Source of the DNA: Lysobacterales bacterium
Lineage (GTDB): Bacteria; Pseudomonadota; Gammaproteobacteria; Xanthomonadales; Rhodanobacteraceae
DNA: 52,094 nucleotides
Reading direction: 5' to 3'
NCBI GenBank assembly: GCA_021324945.1
Contig: JAJPID010000007.1
Coordinates: forward strand, 1-52,094
Part shown: positions 18,806-29,314 of the stretch, piece after piece
Layout: each line of letters starts with the position of its first letter
How positions within the stretch are numbered: position 1 is the first letter of the stretch
The notes under the pieces: model-generated
The model's input: only the letters and a program-made list of their open reading frames with translations
Databases searched by the model: none
Told to the model about the DNA's origin: nothing
Made by a program: the position numbers and the translations under genes

Positions 18806-19444
18806 ATGATCGATGCGGATGCTTTCGTTCAAGCCACGCCGCGCGAAATCGCGCCGCACCTTAGCGATGCGATCCATCTCTGGCGATTGCCATGGCGGCC
18901 CTCGCAGGCGCGCACGCCGTTGCTCGATGTTCTGGCGGCTTATCTGTGCGTCGATGCATCGACGTTGATGCTGGAAGAAAATGCGCATGGCAAGCCTCGC
19001 CTGGGCGGCACGCACGCGCTGCACTTCAATTGGAGCCACAGCGGAGAATTTGCACTCGTCGCGCTCGCCCGCGATCTGGAATTGGGCGTTGACATCGAAC
19101 ACCCGCGCACGGATGTGCGTGCATTGGAATTGGCGCAACGTTTCTTCACGACTTCGGAAGCCGCGGCACTGTCCCAGTGCGAGACCTCAAGTCGCGAGAC
19201 GGCTTTCCTGCAACTCTGGTGCGCCAAGGAAGCGGTGTTGAAAGCGATCGGCCGTGGCATCGCATTCGGATTGGAGCGGGTGGAATTCGCACGCGTGCGA
19301 GGGCGCTGGGAACCTAGGCATTTCGATGCCGAAGCCGGCCACGTGGCTGAATGGCAAGTTCTCCCCGTCACCATTTCTGCGAACTACATCGGAGCGCTGG
19401 CTTGGCGCGGGGCTGCGCGGCCTGTGAACGCTTGGACCCTGTGA
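18806..19444 (+). CDS. Sfp-type 4'-phosphopantetheinyl transferase
   Basis: A 212-residue enzyme of the Sfp superfamily that moves phosphopantetheine from CoA to a carrier-protein serine. The motifs are FNWSHSGEFAL, the Mg-binding LGVDIEHPR and WCAKEAVLKAIGRG, spaced as in Sfp. Pseudo-dimeric length (over 200 residues) separates it from AcpS. No NRPS or PKS gene is in the window. The partner may be fatty-acid ACP or a distant pathway, such as the pigment clusters common in this order (inference). It starts 11 bp after acs and is probably co-transcribed with it. Confidence 0.88.
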   Translation: MIDADAFVQATPREIAPHLSDAIHLWRLPWRPSQARTPLLDVLAAYLCVDASTLMLEENAHGKPRLGGTHALHFNWSHSGEFALVALARDLELGVDIEHPRTDVRALELAQRFFTTSEAAALSQCETSSRETAFLQLWCAKEAVLKAIGRGIAFGLERVEFARVRGRWEPRHFDAEAGHVAEWQVLPVTISANYIGALAWRGAARPVNAWTL

Positions 19445-19521
19445 ACGGAATTCGGATTGGGGCCAGGAACTTCCACCGGAATGACCGGTCAGATTTTACG
19501 GACAGTCTCCCCGTGGATCCC

Positions 19522-19587
19522 CTCGCCGCCGGATGCGGCGAGCATCCTACTCTCTCGGCGCGGCCGAACGGCTCGCGCCGTTTTTTT
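19522..19587 (+). terminator. Tandem hairpins ending in a T-run (rho-independent)
   Basis: The first hairpin is CTCGCCGC/GCGGCGAG (19522-19542, 5-base loop). The second has outer arms CGGCGCG (19556-19562) and CGCGCCG (19574-19580) with inner GCCG/CGGC pairing, followed by seven Ts (19581-19587). It should end the acs-pptase transcript, 14 bases before the pdxJ start. pdxJ must therefore be read from a promoter inside this region or by read-through. Confidence 0.75.
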
Positions 19588-19601
19588 GTTAGGGTAACGG
19601 G

Positions 19602-20360
19602 ATGACTCTGCTCAGCGTCAACCTCAACAAGATCGCGGTGCTGCGCAATGCGCGCGGCGAGAATGAGCCGGACATAGCCAGGGCCGCGGAGACCTGCATC
19701 TCCGCGGGTTGCGGCGGCATCACCGTGCATCCGCGCCCGGATCGCCGGCACGTGACGCCCGAGGACGTGATGCTGCTGGCCGAGCTCACTCGCAATCGCG
19801 TCGAGTACAACCTCGAAGGCAATCCCTTCGCCGGGGCGCGCGCAGGTTATCCCGGTTTCATCGAGCTGGTGCGGCGCGCGCGTCCGACGCAGGCGACGCT
19901 GGTACCCGATGCCGAGGGGCAAATCACTTCCGATCACGGTTTCGATCTGGCACGCGATGCGCAGAAACTCGCGCCGCTGATCGCCGAATTGAATTCGCTC
20001 GGTTGCCGCGTCTCGCTGTTCGTGGATGCGGGCGCAACAGAACTCGGACGCGCTGCGGCGATTGGCGCCTCTCGCGTGGAGATTTACACCGGCCCCTACG
20101 CCAAAGCTTTCGCGGCTGGCAACTACGGGCGCGAACTGCAAGCCTGTGCGGAAACCGCGCGGCGTGCACATGATGCGGGCTTGAGTGTGAACGCGGGTCA
20201 TGACCTCAACCAGCAAAACCTCGGCACGTTGAAACGCGCGATTCCGTTTCTGGCTGAAGTGTCCATTGGCCACGCGCTGATCGGCGAGGCGTTGTACGAC
20301 GGGTTGGACAAAACCGTGCGCAATTATCTGCAAATCCTGCAAGATCGTGCAGCTCGTTGA
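19602..20360 (+). CDS. pdxJ: Pyridoxine 5'-phosphate synthase
   Basis: Condenses 1-deoxyxylulose-5-phosphate with 3-amino-1-hydroxyacetone phosphate to make pyridoxine phosphate. The 252-residue TIM-barrel shows [15 protein letters not shown] at the N-terminus, [19 protein letters not shown] and [11 protein letters not shown], all family landmarks. A GGGTAACGGG precedes the ATG. It follows a strong terminator and ends convergently with exbD, a neighbour pair I know from Xanthomonas. Confidence 0.95.
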   Translation: MTLLSVNLNKIAVLRNARGENEPDIARAAETCISAGCGGITVHPRPDRRHVTPEDVMLLAELTRNRVEYNLEGNPFAGARAGYPGFIELVRRARPTQATLVPDAEGQITSDHGFDLARDAQKLAPLIAELNSLGCRVSLFVDAGATELGRAAAIGASRVEIYTGPYAKAFAAGNYGRELQACAETARRAHDAGLSVNAGHDLNQQNLGTLKRAIPFLAEVSIGHALIGEALYDGLDKTVRNYLQILQDRAAR

Positions 20361-20474
20361 TGGACGATGCTGTATTTCAGAGTGCGGCTAGGAGGGTCGC
20401 TTCTGCTCTTGCCGAACAGAGATGACCGCAAGCGACAACAGCTGCTCCTGATTGCGGCGATCAGGGATGATCGC

Positions 20475-20505
20475 AAAAAAAAGCCGCGCATCGCGCGGCT
20501 TTTCT
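20475..20505. terminator. Bidirectional rho-independent terminator between pdxJ and exbD
   Basis: GCCGCGC (20483-20489) and GCGCGGC (20493-20499) form a perfect stem with loop ATC, flanked by eight As on the left and a T-rich run on the right. It can therefore terminate both pdxJ (plus) and the tonB-exb operon (minus). Confidence 0.9.
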
Positions 20506-20525
20506 TTGGTGCGGTCGACACTCTT

Positions 20526-20960
20526 CTATTCAACCCCCGGTTGCCCTTTCTTGCCGGTGGTGACGAAGCCCAGATGCACCATGCCTTGGGCCTTGGCGTC
20601 GGACATCACCGTCCAGATCACCTTGTAAGGCGTGGTCTTGTCTGCACGGATGTTCAACTGCGGCTGCGGAAACTGCTGCGCCGCCGTGGCTAGGCGTGCT
20701 TTGTAAACCGGCTCATCGATCTTCTCGTCGTTCCAGTAGATCGTGCCGTCCTGCTCCACCGCCAGATCGATAGGCGCGGTCCTCACCTCCGCTGGCTTCT
20801 CGTTCGGGTCGGCCTTGGGCAGCGTCACCTTGATCTTGTGCGACATCAGAGGCGCGGTAATCATGAAGATGATCAGCAGCACCAGCATCACGTCCACGAG
20901 GGGCGTGACGTTGATCTCCGACATCGGGCCGCCGGCATTGGTATTCGAACTGAAGGCCAT
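20526..20960 (-). CDS. exbD: Biopolymer transport protein ExbD/TolR family (second copy)
   Basis: A 144-residue inner-membrane protein with one N-terminal transmembrane helix preceded by MSEINVTPLVDVMLVLLIIF. The Asp in LVDVMLV is the conserved proton-pathway residue of ExbD. The periplasmic domain follows (TLPKADPNEKPAEVRTAPID and so on). It is the last gene of the tonB-exbB-exbD-exbD run, 15 bp after the first exbD. Two non-identical ExbD proteins beside one ExbB occur in Xanthomonas, where the second copy has been linked to more specialised functions. Confidence 0.92.
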   Translation of the reverse strand: MAFSSNTNAGGPMSEINVTPLVDVMLVLLIIFMITAPLMSHKIKVTLPKADPNEKPAEVRTAPIDLAVEQDGTIYWNDEKIDEPVYKARLATAAQQFPQPQLNIRADKTTPYKVIWTVMSDAKAQGMVHLGFVTTGKKGQPGVE

Positions 20961-20975
20961 CTGCGGGTCTCCGTC

Positions 20976-21383
20976 CTATTTCTCGAAGCCGATCTTCTGC
21001 ACGTTGTCGCGCTTGGCCTGCGCCATCACCCGGGCGATGTAGTCGTATTGGGTAATGTCGGTCGCCTTGATGTGCAGCTCGGGTTGCTGATCCAGCGGCT
21101 TGGCGCCGATCACCGCAAGCTGCGCCTGCAACTCCAGATCCGAGATCGGTTGGTCGTTCCAGTACATGGAACCGTCCTCCTTGATCGACAGGCTGATCGG
21201 CGTCGGCGGATTGGTGGGCGGTTGCACGTTCGGATTTGGCTGCGGCAGGTCGATCGTGATGTTGTGCTGCAAGAGCGGCGCCGTGATCATGAAGATGATC
21301 AGCAGCACCAGCATCACGTCTACCAATGGCGTGACGTTGATTTCCGAAAGCGGACCGCTGCGTTGGCCGGTGCTGAAGGCCAT
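20976..21383 (-). CDS. exbD: Biopolymer transport protein ExbD (first copy)
   Basis: A 135-residue ExbD with the same N-terminal SEINVTPLVDVMLVLLIIF segment and membrane Asp as its neighbour. The periplasmic half differs strongly (PQPNPNVQPPTNPPTPIS, KEDGSMYWNDQPISDLELQ). With ExbB it forms the proton-driven motor that energises TonB. It lies 10 bp downstream of exbB and 15 bp upstream of the second exbD. Confidence 0.93.
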   Translation of the reverse strand: MAFSTGQRSGPLSEINVTPLVDVMLVLLIIFMITAPLLQHNITIDLPQPNPNVQPPTNPPTPISLSIKEDGSMYWNDQPISDLELQAQLAVIGAKPLDQQPELHIKATDITQYDYIARVMAQAKRDNVQKIGFEK

Positions 21384-21393
21384 CTTCTACTCC

Positions 21394-22212
21394 TTACTTC
21401 CTTGCGGCCGGCGGCGGCACGTTAGTGCCGGCGACATTGGCTGCACGGGTGCCGGCCACCGCTGCGGCCGGGGTCACTTCCACGCGCGAACCGGTGGCGA
21501 AGAAGTCGTGCAGGTCGTGCGCGAACTCATCGAACTTGGCGTAGGTCACGCGGTTGGCACGTACATAGAAGTTGTATGCCAGCACCGCGGGAATGGCGGT
21601 GAACAGACCGAGCGCGGTCATGATCAGCGCCTCGCCCACGGGGCCCGCCACCGCCTCGATCGAGGACTGGCCGGACGCGCCGAGGTTGATCAAGGCGTGG
21701 TAGATACCCATGACCGTACCGAGCAGACCGACGAACGGCGCGGACGAACCGACGGTGGCGAGAAGGGTCAGGCCGCCCTCCAGGCGCAGGCTCTCGCGCG
21801 CGACCGCCTGACGCAAGGCGCGGTCGACGAATTCGGAGCGATTCAACGCCTCGACCATGCGGCTGCCTTCGTGACGTTGGTGGTGCGCGGCCGCGGATGC
21901 CGCGTCCAGCGCGATCTTGGAGAACGGTTCGCCGCGCGGCTGCTTCTCCATCAGGCGGATGGCATCCTGCGCCGAAGGCGTATCCCAGAACTGCGAGATC
22001 ACGCGATCCGCGCGGGCGCGAATCAACGCGTTGCGCAATGCGTTGGCAATGATGAAGTACCAAGAGCACAGCGACATCAAGAACAAGGTCACTAGCACCA
22101 GCCAGCCGACCCAGTCGAGGCTGTGGATCAGGTGATCGAAGCCCATTTGCTGCAGGGCTTGCGCGTTGCTGTTGCCGGCGGCCGCCGGAGTGTTGGTTGG
22201 TGCTTGCTGCAT
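21394..22212 (-). CDS. exbB: Biopolymer transport protein ExbB (MotA/TolQ/ExbB)
   Basis: A 272-residue proton-channel protein. It has an N-terminal Gln/Ala-rich periplasmic lead (QQAPTNTPAAAGNSNAQ), a first membrane helix (VGWLVLVTLFLMSLCSWYFI), a large cytoplasmic part, then the conserved TLLATVGSSAPFVGLLGTVMG and EALIMTALGLFTAIPAVLAYN helices. Thr and Pro residues in these last helices line the ExbD helix pore. It is followed closely by two exbD genes. Confidence 0.95.
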   Translation of the reverse strand: MQQAPTNTPAAAGNSNAQALQQMGFDHLIHSLDWVGWLVLVTLFLMSLCSWYFIIANALRNALIRARADRVISQFWDTPSAQDAIRLMEKQPRGEPFSKIALDAASAAAHHQRHEGSRMVEALNRSEFVDRALRQAVARESLRLEGGLTLLATVGSSAPFVGLLGTVMGIYHALINLGASGQSSIEAVAGPVGEALIMTALGLFTAIPAVLAYNFYVRANRVTYAKFDEFAHDLHDFFATGSRVEVTPAAAVAGTRAANVAGTNVPPPAARK

Positions 22213-22282
22213 GGCGCTACCCTTCCTTAAAACGTGACAGGGAACTTTACCGGATTACGTGTTCGGAGTAAGTAAAAAAAAT

Positions 22283-22942
22283 CTACTCCACGCCGGTGAG
22301 GCTGAAGTTGACCGGGATGCGAACGACCCCACCGATCGGCTGGCCGTTCTTCATGCCCGGGTTGAATCTCCAATGACGCGCGGCGTCCATGGCCGAACGA
22401 TCCAGCTCGCGGAAGCCGCTGGATTTCTCGACCTTCACATCGAGCACGTTGCCCTGCGCATCGATGGTGACGTCGAGGATGACCGTGCCTTGGTGCTGCT
22501 GGCGCAACGCTTCCACCGGATAGTTCGGCGGATTGCGGTTTTTGTAGCTGATGTCAGCGGAAGGCGCGATTTCAGCCGGCGGCGCGGGCGGCGCGGGCGG
22601 CGCCGGTGGCGGCGCGGGCTCGGCCATCTGCGACACTTCCTGCGTCGGCGGAGGCTGTTCCGGCGGCGGCGGTGTCGGCGGCGGCTTGACCAATTCCTTG
22701 ATCTTCGGCGGCGGCGTCTTCGGCGGCTCTGGCGGCGGCGGCGGCGGCGGCGGTGGCGGTGGCGGCGGTTCGATGAACTCCACCGTCACGACCTTGTTCT
22801 CGGTCTTCTTCTCCGCCTCCGGAGGCGCAGCCGGCGTCAGCAGGACCAGGATGACGACGCAGTGCACCGCGATCGCTGCCGCAATCGCAATTGTGCGCCA
22901 CCAGTTGAAGCGATCGTGTTTGGTCGCGTGAGTTGGGGCCAT
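22283..22942 (-). CDS. tonB: TonB energy-transducing protein
   Basis: A 219-residue protein linking the inner-membrane motor to outer-membrane receptors. It has a short cytoplasmic start, one membrane anchor (IAIAAAIAVHCVVILVLLTP) and a periplasmic Pro-rich spacer that includes a run of 13 consecutive prolines and further PPP blocks interleaved with Lys and Glu. The C-terminal TonB domain carries YPVEALRQQHQGTVILDV and DRSAMDAARHWRFNPG. It is the first gene of the tonB-exbB-exbD-exbD group. A GC hairpin lies in its leader (22985-23004), and an extended -10-like TGGTGTAAT occurs on the minus strand at 23036-23041. Confidence 0.95.
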   Translation of the reverse strand: MAPTHATKHDRFNWWRTIAIAAAIAVHCVVILVLLTPAAPPEAEKKTENKVVTVEFIEPPPPPPPPPPPPPEPPKTPPPKIKELVKPPPTPPPPEQPPPTQEVSQMAEPAPPPAPPAPPAPPAEIAPSADISYKNRNPPNYPVEALRQQHQGTVILDVTIDAQGNVLDVKVEKSSGFRELDRSAMDAARHWRFNPGMKNGQPIGGVVRIPVNFSLTGVE

Positions 22943-22984
22943 CGTGTAAACCAGTCGCTATCCCGTTCGGTCCCGCAGTCACCG

Positions 22985-23004
22985 CCGCCCGAGGGTGCGG
23001 GCGG
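22985..23004 (-). promoter_or_regulatory. GC hairpin in the tonB 5' leader
   Basis: CCGCCCG (22985-22991) and CGGGCGG (22998-23004) form a perfect 7-bp stem with a 6-base loop, 43-62 bases upstream of the tonB ATG. There is no T-run, so it is not an intrinsic terminator. It could affect RNA stability. I see no Fur-box-like sequence nearby. Confidence 0.4.
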
Positions 23005-23125
23005 TGTCCACGAGGGCGGCTGAAAAGAGGAGCAAATTACACCAGCACCGGGCTTTTGCCTAGAGGGCCATTTGATGCCCGGTTCGCGCATCATCCGCCA
23101 TCGCCGGATTCGATGCGCGTGTCGT

Positions 23126-24271
23126 TCACTTCTTCTTGCGCGTCTTGTGCGTTTCGGCTAAATGCGGCAACCCGCCTTTGTCGTATGCCGCATTGGCCTT
23201 GGCGTCGTCGCCGGCGAGGTGATAAGCGTCGCCCAGCAATTTGTAGTTGGCAGAGGTGGGCTTGATGATGCCCTTGCTCATACCGTCTTCGACCACCTGT
23301 GCCGCTTTCAACGCATTGGCGTTCTGATCCTTGCCGTCCACCGCAAGGTTGTAATACACCCTGGCCAGATTGAGATAGGTGCCTTCATCGGTGATCTGCC
23401 CGCTTGCGCGCGCGCGCTCGAGCAGCGGCAGCGCCTTGTCGTATTGCTGCGCGTTCATGTAGCTCTGCGCCACGGTCAGCAGCAGTTTGGCATTGTTGGG
23501 ATCCTTCGCCAGCGCGACTTCGGCGACCTTGGCGGCATCATCGTATTTGTCCATCGCGAAATAACTGGCGATCAGGATCTGATCCCAATCCGGCTTCGGT
23601 TGATCGCTGAGGGATTTGGCTTTCTGGATCGCGGCGACTGCATCGGGATATTTTTCCAGCCGGTAAAGCGCGTTGCCTTTCAGAGCGTAGAGATCGGCGG
23701 ATTGCTTGCCGCTCTGCTGCAGCCATTGATCCGCAGAGGCCAGTGCGTTCTGGTAATCCTCATCGGCCATGTACATCTGCGCGAGTGCGAACAAGGCCGG
23801 GAAATAATCGTCGTTGGGGAGCGAATTCAGATCGACCGCCTGCTTCTGCAGCGAGATCGCGCCTTTGGTATCGCCACTGTTGTACTTGAGTTGCGCCAAG
23901 CCACGCAGCGCCATCGCCCTGGCGTAGGCATTGCTGTCATTGTCGGCGATCGGCTGCAAATCCTTCTGCGCGGTGGCGGCATCGCCGCTGTTGGCTGCAT
24001 TCAAGCCTTCATTGATCGCCTTGGCTTCCTTGTCGCTGACGGTAGTGTCTTTCGGTTCCGGGCGGGTGGCGTTGGGGTATTGGCTGGGTTGCTTGGGCTG
24101 CTCGGATTCCTTTTGCTTCTTCTTCTGTGGCTGCCCGCACTCATTGCGCAGCATCTGCATGTCGGTGCAACCCTGCCCGGTGATGCCGCTCATTTGTGCC
24201 AAGGCAGTAGCGGACGGCAAAAACAACGCAATGCAGAGCCCATACACGAGCAGACGCGGATCGAGCTTCAT
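23126..24271 (-). CDS. Exported TPR-repeat protein
   Basis: A 381-residue protein with a signal peptide (RLLVYGLCIALFLPSATALA, then Q). A short Cys-containing linker (GQGCTDMQMLRNECGQ) and a Lys/Gln/Pro-rich stretch are followed by TPR repeats from about residue 80 to the end (for example ALAQMYMADEDYQNALASADQWLQ), and a basic tail THKTRKKK. It is probably periplasmic. The frame opens at 24310, but ATG 24271 after AGAGGG gives the signal peptide. A hypothetical gene at this position between gyrB and tonB is part of the Xanthomonas-type order. Its function is unknown; a scaffold role near the envelope is inference. Confidence 0.85.
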   Translation of the reverse strand: MKLDPRLLVYGLCIALFLPSATALAQMSGITGQGCTDMQMLRNECGQPQKKKQKESEQPKQPSQYPNATRPEPKDTTVSDKEAKAINEGLNAANSGDAATAQKDLQPIADNDSNAYARAMALRGLAQLKYNSGDTKGAISLQKQAVDLNSLPNDDYFPALFALAQMYMADEDYQNALASADQWLQQSGKQSADLYALKGNALYRLEKYPDAVAAIQKAKSLSDQPKPDWDQILIASYFAMDKYDDAAKVAEVALAKDPNNAKLLLTVAQSYMNAQQYDKALPLLERARASGQITDEGTYLNLARVYYNLAVDGKDQNANALKAAQVVEDGMSKGIIKPTSANYKLLGDAYHLAGDDAKANAAYDKGGLPHLAETHKTRKKK

Positions 24272-24460
24272 GAAACCCTCTGATAAGCAGCGTGCATGCA
24301 GCACGGACAAGTGACCGAGACTAGCGCGGCAGGCACGCCAAGCTCAAGCGCCAAACGTTACATAGTTTTTCTGGCTGTGATGTTGCGAAGTCGTTATCGC
24401 GCCACCAGCCAGTCAATGTTGGATGCGGATGCGTGAAAGCGCACCGGAAAATGCGCCGGT

Positions 24461-26905
<2,445 letters not shown>

Positions 26906-26910
26906 TTATA

Positions 26911-28008
26911 TCATTCGTCTGACGCGCTCCGATCGCAGCGCAAGCTTCCCTGTTCCACGTGGAACACCGAGATCGAAGACCTTTTGTCGGGTAAATGGGT
27001 AGCCGTGATCCAAGTTTGGGCCTCGGACTGGAGAATCTGTTGAAAAACCGCCTGCTGGTGTGAGTTGTCCAACTCCGAAGCGAGATCATCGAGGCAGAGG
27101 ATGGGCCAAGCGCCCGCATGATCAGCGAACAGGCTTCCTTGGGCGAGCAGGCAAGCCAACGCTGCGAGCTTGATCTGGCCCCGCGAGAGGTATTCACGTC
27201 CCGACGCCACCTCGAAGGTCAGCCTCCAATCGGCGCGATGAGGGCCAACGCGCGTATGACCTTGCAAAAAATCCCGCTCGCGTTGAGCCTTCAATACGGC
27301 GCTCAACCTTTGCTCCGGATTCCATCCCGGATGGTAATGAAGATGCGGACTCCCGAGTTCAGGGAGAAGGGACTCGAGCATTCGATACAGGTGCGGCTGA
27401 AACGCATCCAAATAGACTCGTCGTCGTTGCGCTATCGGCGTGGCCAGTCGCTCCAGCTCAGCTTCCCAGAATTCAAACTGCTCGATCGCAGCGCCCGCGC
27501 GCAAGAGTGCGTTGCGCTGACGCAGGGCGCGGCGATATTCCCGCCAAGGTATAAGCGAGTCGTGTTCCACGTGGAACACGCCCCAATCCAGAAACCGCCG
27601 CCTTTCTTCAGCAGCCCCTGCAATAAGCGCATGGCTGCCGGGTTCAAAGCAGATCGCCGCACAATGTCGTAGCACACCCGACAACGAGGGCACATCCAGG
27701 CCATCGGCGCGAAGCTGCCAGCCTTGAGCCGAGCGCGTCATTCCTAGCGCGTGCGTCCCGGTTGCCCCCTCAATCTCTGCATATATCGTGAATCCGATGG
27801 CACCGCGCTGGATCAGCGTCTCCAGCGCCGCGCCCCGAAATGAATGTCCCCGCGAGAGCAGGTAAATCGCTTCCAGCAAGGTGGTCTTGCCGGCACCGTT
27901 CGAACCCACCAGCCAATTCACGCCGGCTCCGGGCGTCAGTTCAGCCTCGTCTAAGCAGCGCAGACGATGTACGCGCAGCCGGGTGATCCTCACGTGCCGT
28001 CCGGCCAC
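26911..28008 (-). CDS. recF: DNA replication and repair protein RecF
   Basis: An SMC-like ATPase that loads RecA at gaps through RecOR. The 365-residue product shows Walker A GSNGAGKTTLL near the N-terminus, the signature segment YLSRGQIKLAALA and Walker B LCLDDLASELD. The start is GTG at 28008, four bases after dnaN, or a second GTG at 27993 preceded by GGACGG; the latter has the better ribosome-binding site. It lies between dnaN and gyrB and is surely co-transcribed. Confidence 0.95.
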   Translation of the reverse strand: MAGRHVRITRLRVHRLRCLDEAELTPGAGVNWLVGSNGAGKTTLLEAIYLLSRGHSFRGAALETLIQRGAIGFTIYAEIEGATGTHALGMTRSAQGWQLRADGLDVPSLSGVLRHCAAICFEPGSHALIAGAAEERRRFLDWGVFHVEHDSLIPWREYRRALRQRNALLRAGAAIEQFEFWEAELERLATPIAQRRRVYLDAFQPHLYRMLESLLPELGSPHLHYHPGWNPEQRLSAVLKAQRERDFLQGHTRVGPHRADWRLTFEVASGREYLSRGQIKLAALACLLAQGSLFADHAGAWPILCLDDLASELDNSHQQAVFQQILQSEAQTWITATHLPDKRSSISVFHVEQGSLRCDRSASDE

Positions 28009-28012
28009 CCGC

Positions 28013-29113
28013 TCAGAGACGCAGTGGCATTACCACGTGCCTGACTTGGTCGTGCTCAGCACCCTGCAGGAGGCAACTCGATTGTGCGTCGCGCAATTGC
28101 AACCGTACTCTGTCATCAGCAAGCGAGCTCAATGCATCCAGAAGATAGCCGACGTTGAAGCCAATTGCGAGCTCGTTCACTGACGTTTCTGCTTCCAACT
28201 CTTCGACCGCTTCTTCCTGCTCGGGGTTGTGTGCCACGATCCGCAACCGGCCGGGACTGACTTCCAGCCGCACGCCACGGTATTTTTCATTGGAAAGAAT
28301 GGCCGCTCTTTGCAGGGCGGTACGCAACGCCTCACGATCCAGGAGCAAGACCTTGTCCGCACCCAGCGGGATCACCGCTTCGTAGTCCGGGAACCGGCCA
28401 TCGATCAACTTGGAGGTGAACACCACGTCATTGCGCCGCACGCGCAGATGATTGCGCGCGAATTCGATGGTGGCCTCGCCCTCGCCGCCCGAGAACAGCC
28501 CCAGCAATTCCAGCACGCCCTTGCGCGGAATGATGATCTGCCGCGCGTTGCTGGTCTTCTTGTCGAGCTTCGTTTCGGCGAGCGCCAGACGGTGCCCGTC
28601 GGTCGCGACACAACGCAACCCCGAATCGCGCAAATCCAGGAGCATGCCGTTCAAGTAGTAGCGCACGTCCTGATTGGCCATCGCGAAAGCCGTGCGCTCC
28701 ATCAAATCCTTCAGCGTCGCCTCGGGCAACTGGGCCTTATCGACCAGATCGATTTCATCGATGGTCGGGAATTCTTCGGCCGGCAAGGTCGCCAAGGTGA
28801 AACGGCTCCGCCCGGCGTGCACGGCAACACGGTCACCGTTGAGTTTCACGTCCAACTGCGTGCCATCGGACAGCGCTCGCACGATGTCGAACAGCTTGCG
28901 CGCGGGAATGGTGGTCGCGCCTTCCTCGGCTTTCTCCACTGCGATGCTGGCGCGCATCTCTACTTCCAGATCGGTGCCGGTAAGGGTCAATCGGCCTTGA
29001 TCGACCTGCACCAGCAGATTCGCCAACACGGGCAGGGTCTGCCGGCGTTCGACGACACCGACCACCTGCTGCAGAGGGTTAAGCAAGGCTTCTCGTTGAA
29101 TGCTGAAACGCAT
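28013..29113 (-). CDS. dnaN: DNA polymerase III beta sliding clamp
   Basis: A 366-residue processivity clamp. It begins MRFSIQREALLNPLQQVVGV and ends VVMPLRL, both typical, and contains the three repeated clamp domains (LPVLANLLVQV, then FPTIDEIDLVD, then FPDYEAVIP). ATG 29113 follows GGGGATCC; six extra in-frame codons upstream are not needed. It follows dnaA across a 201-bp spacer that carries DnaA-box-like sites, and precedes recF by four bases. Confidence 0.97.
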   Translation of the reverse strand: MRFSIQREALLNPLQQVVGVVERRQTLPVLANLLVQVDQGRLTLTGTDLEVEMRASIAVEKAEEGATTIPARKLFDIVRALSDGTQLDVKLNGDRVAVHAGRSRFTLATLPAEEFPTIDEIDLVDKAQLPEATLKDLMERTAFAMANQDVRYYLNGMLLDLRDSGLRCVATDGHRLALAETKLDKKTSNARQIIIPRKGVLELLGLFSGGEGEATIEFARNHLRVRRNDVVFTSKLIDGRFPDYEAVIPLGADKVLLLDREALRTALQRAAILSNEKYRGVRLEVSPGRLRIVAHNPEQEEAVEELEAETSVNELAIGFNVGYLLDALSSLADDRVRLQLRDAQSSCLLQGAEHDQVRHVVMPLRL

Positions 29114-29131
29114 GGCGGATCCCCGGACCAA

Positions 29132-29314
29132 TTCGAAGAGTGGAAGATCAAGAAAGAGCAGCAGCAGGTGCTGTGTTTATCTGGACAAGGGAATAAATCC
29201 TTTTGGGTTCAATTTGTTGTGTGCACAGAAGCCTGTACAGGGCGACAGCTGTTTCTTGTGGAAAACATGTGTGCGACAGGCCTTCGGGCATTTTTGCACA
29301 GCTCGTCCACAAGT
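29132..29314. other. oriC: Candidate chromosomal origin (oriC): DnaA-box-like cluster, AT-rich stretch
   Basis: The dnaA-dnaN spacer. Sites close to the DnaA box TTATNCACA are TTTTGCACA (29292-29300, one mismatch), TGTGGAAAA (29257-29265, reverse orientation, one mismatch), TCGTCCACA (29303-29311, two mismatches), TGTGTTTAT (29173-29181, reverse, two mismatches) and the palindrome TGTGCACA (29220-29227). An AT-rich run, unusual for this DNA, lies at about 29190-29220 (GGGAATAAATCC, then TTCAATTTGTTGTG). Position and content fit an origin. Strand-composition skew could not be calculated here. Confidence 0.6.

Noticed and set aside
19480-19500. CCGGAATGACCGGTC as another copy of the GTCATT-ended repeat
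   Set aside because: Only one possible end is visible; no matching left arm was found, so it could be chance.
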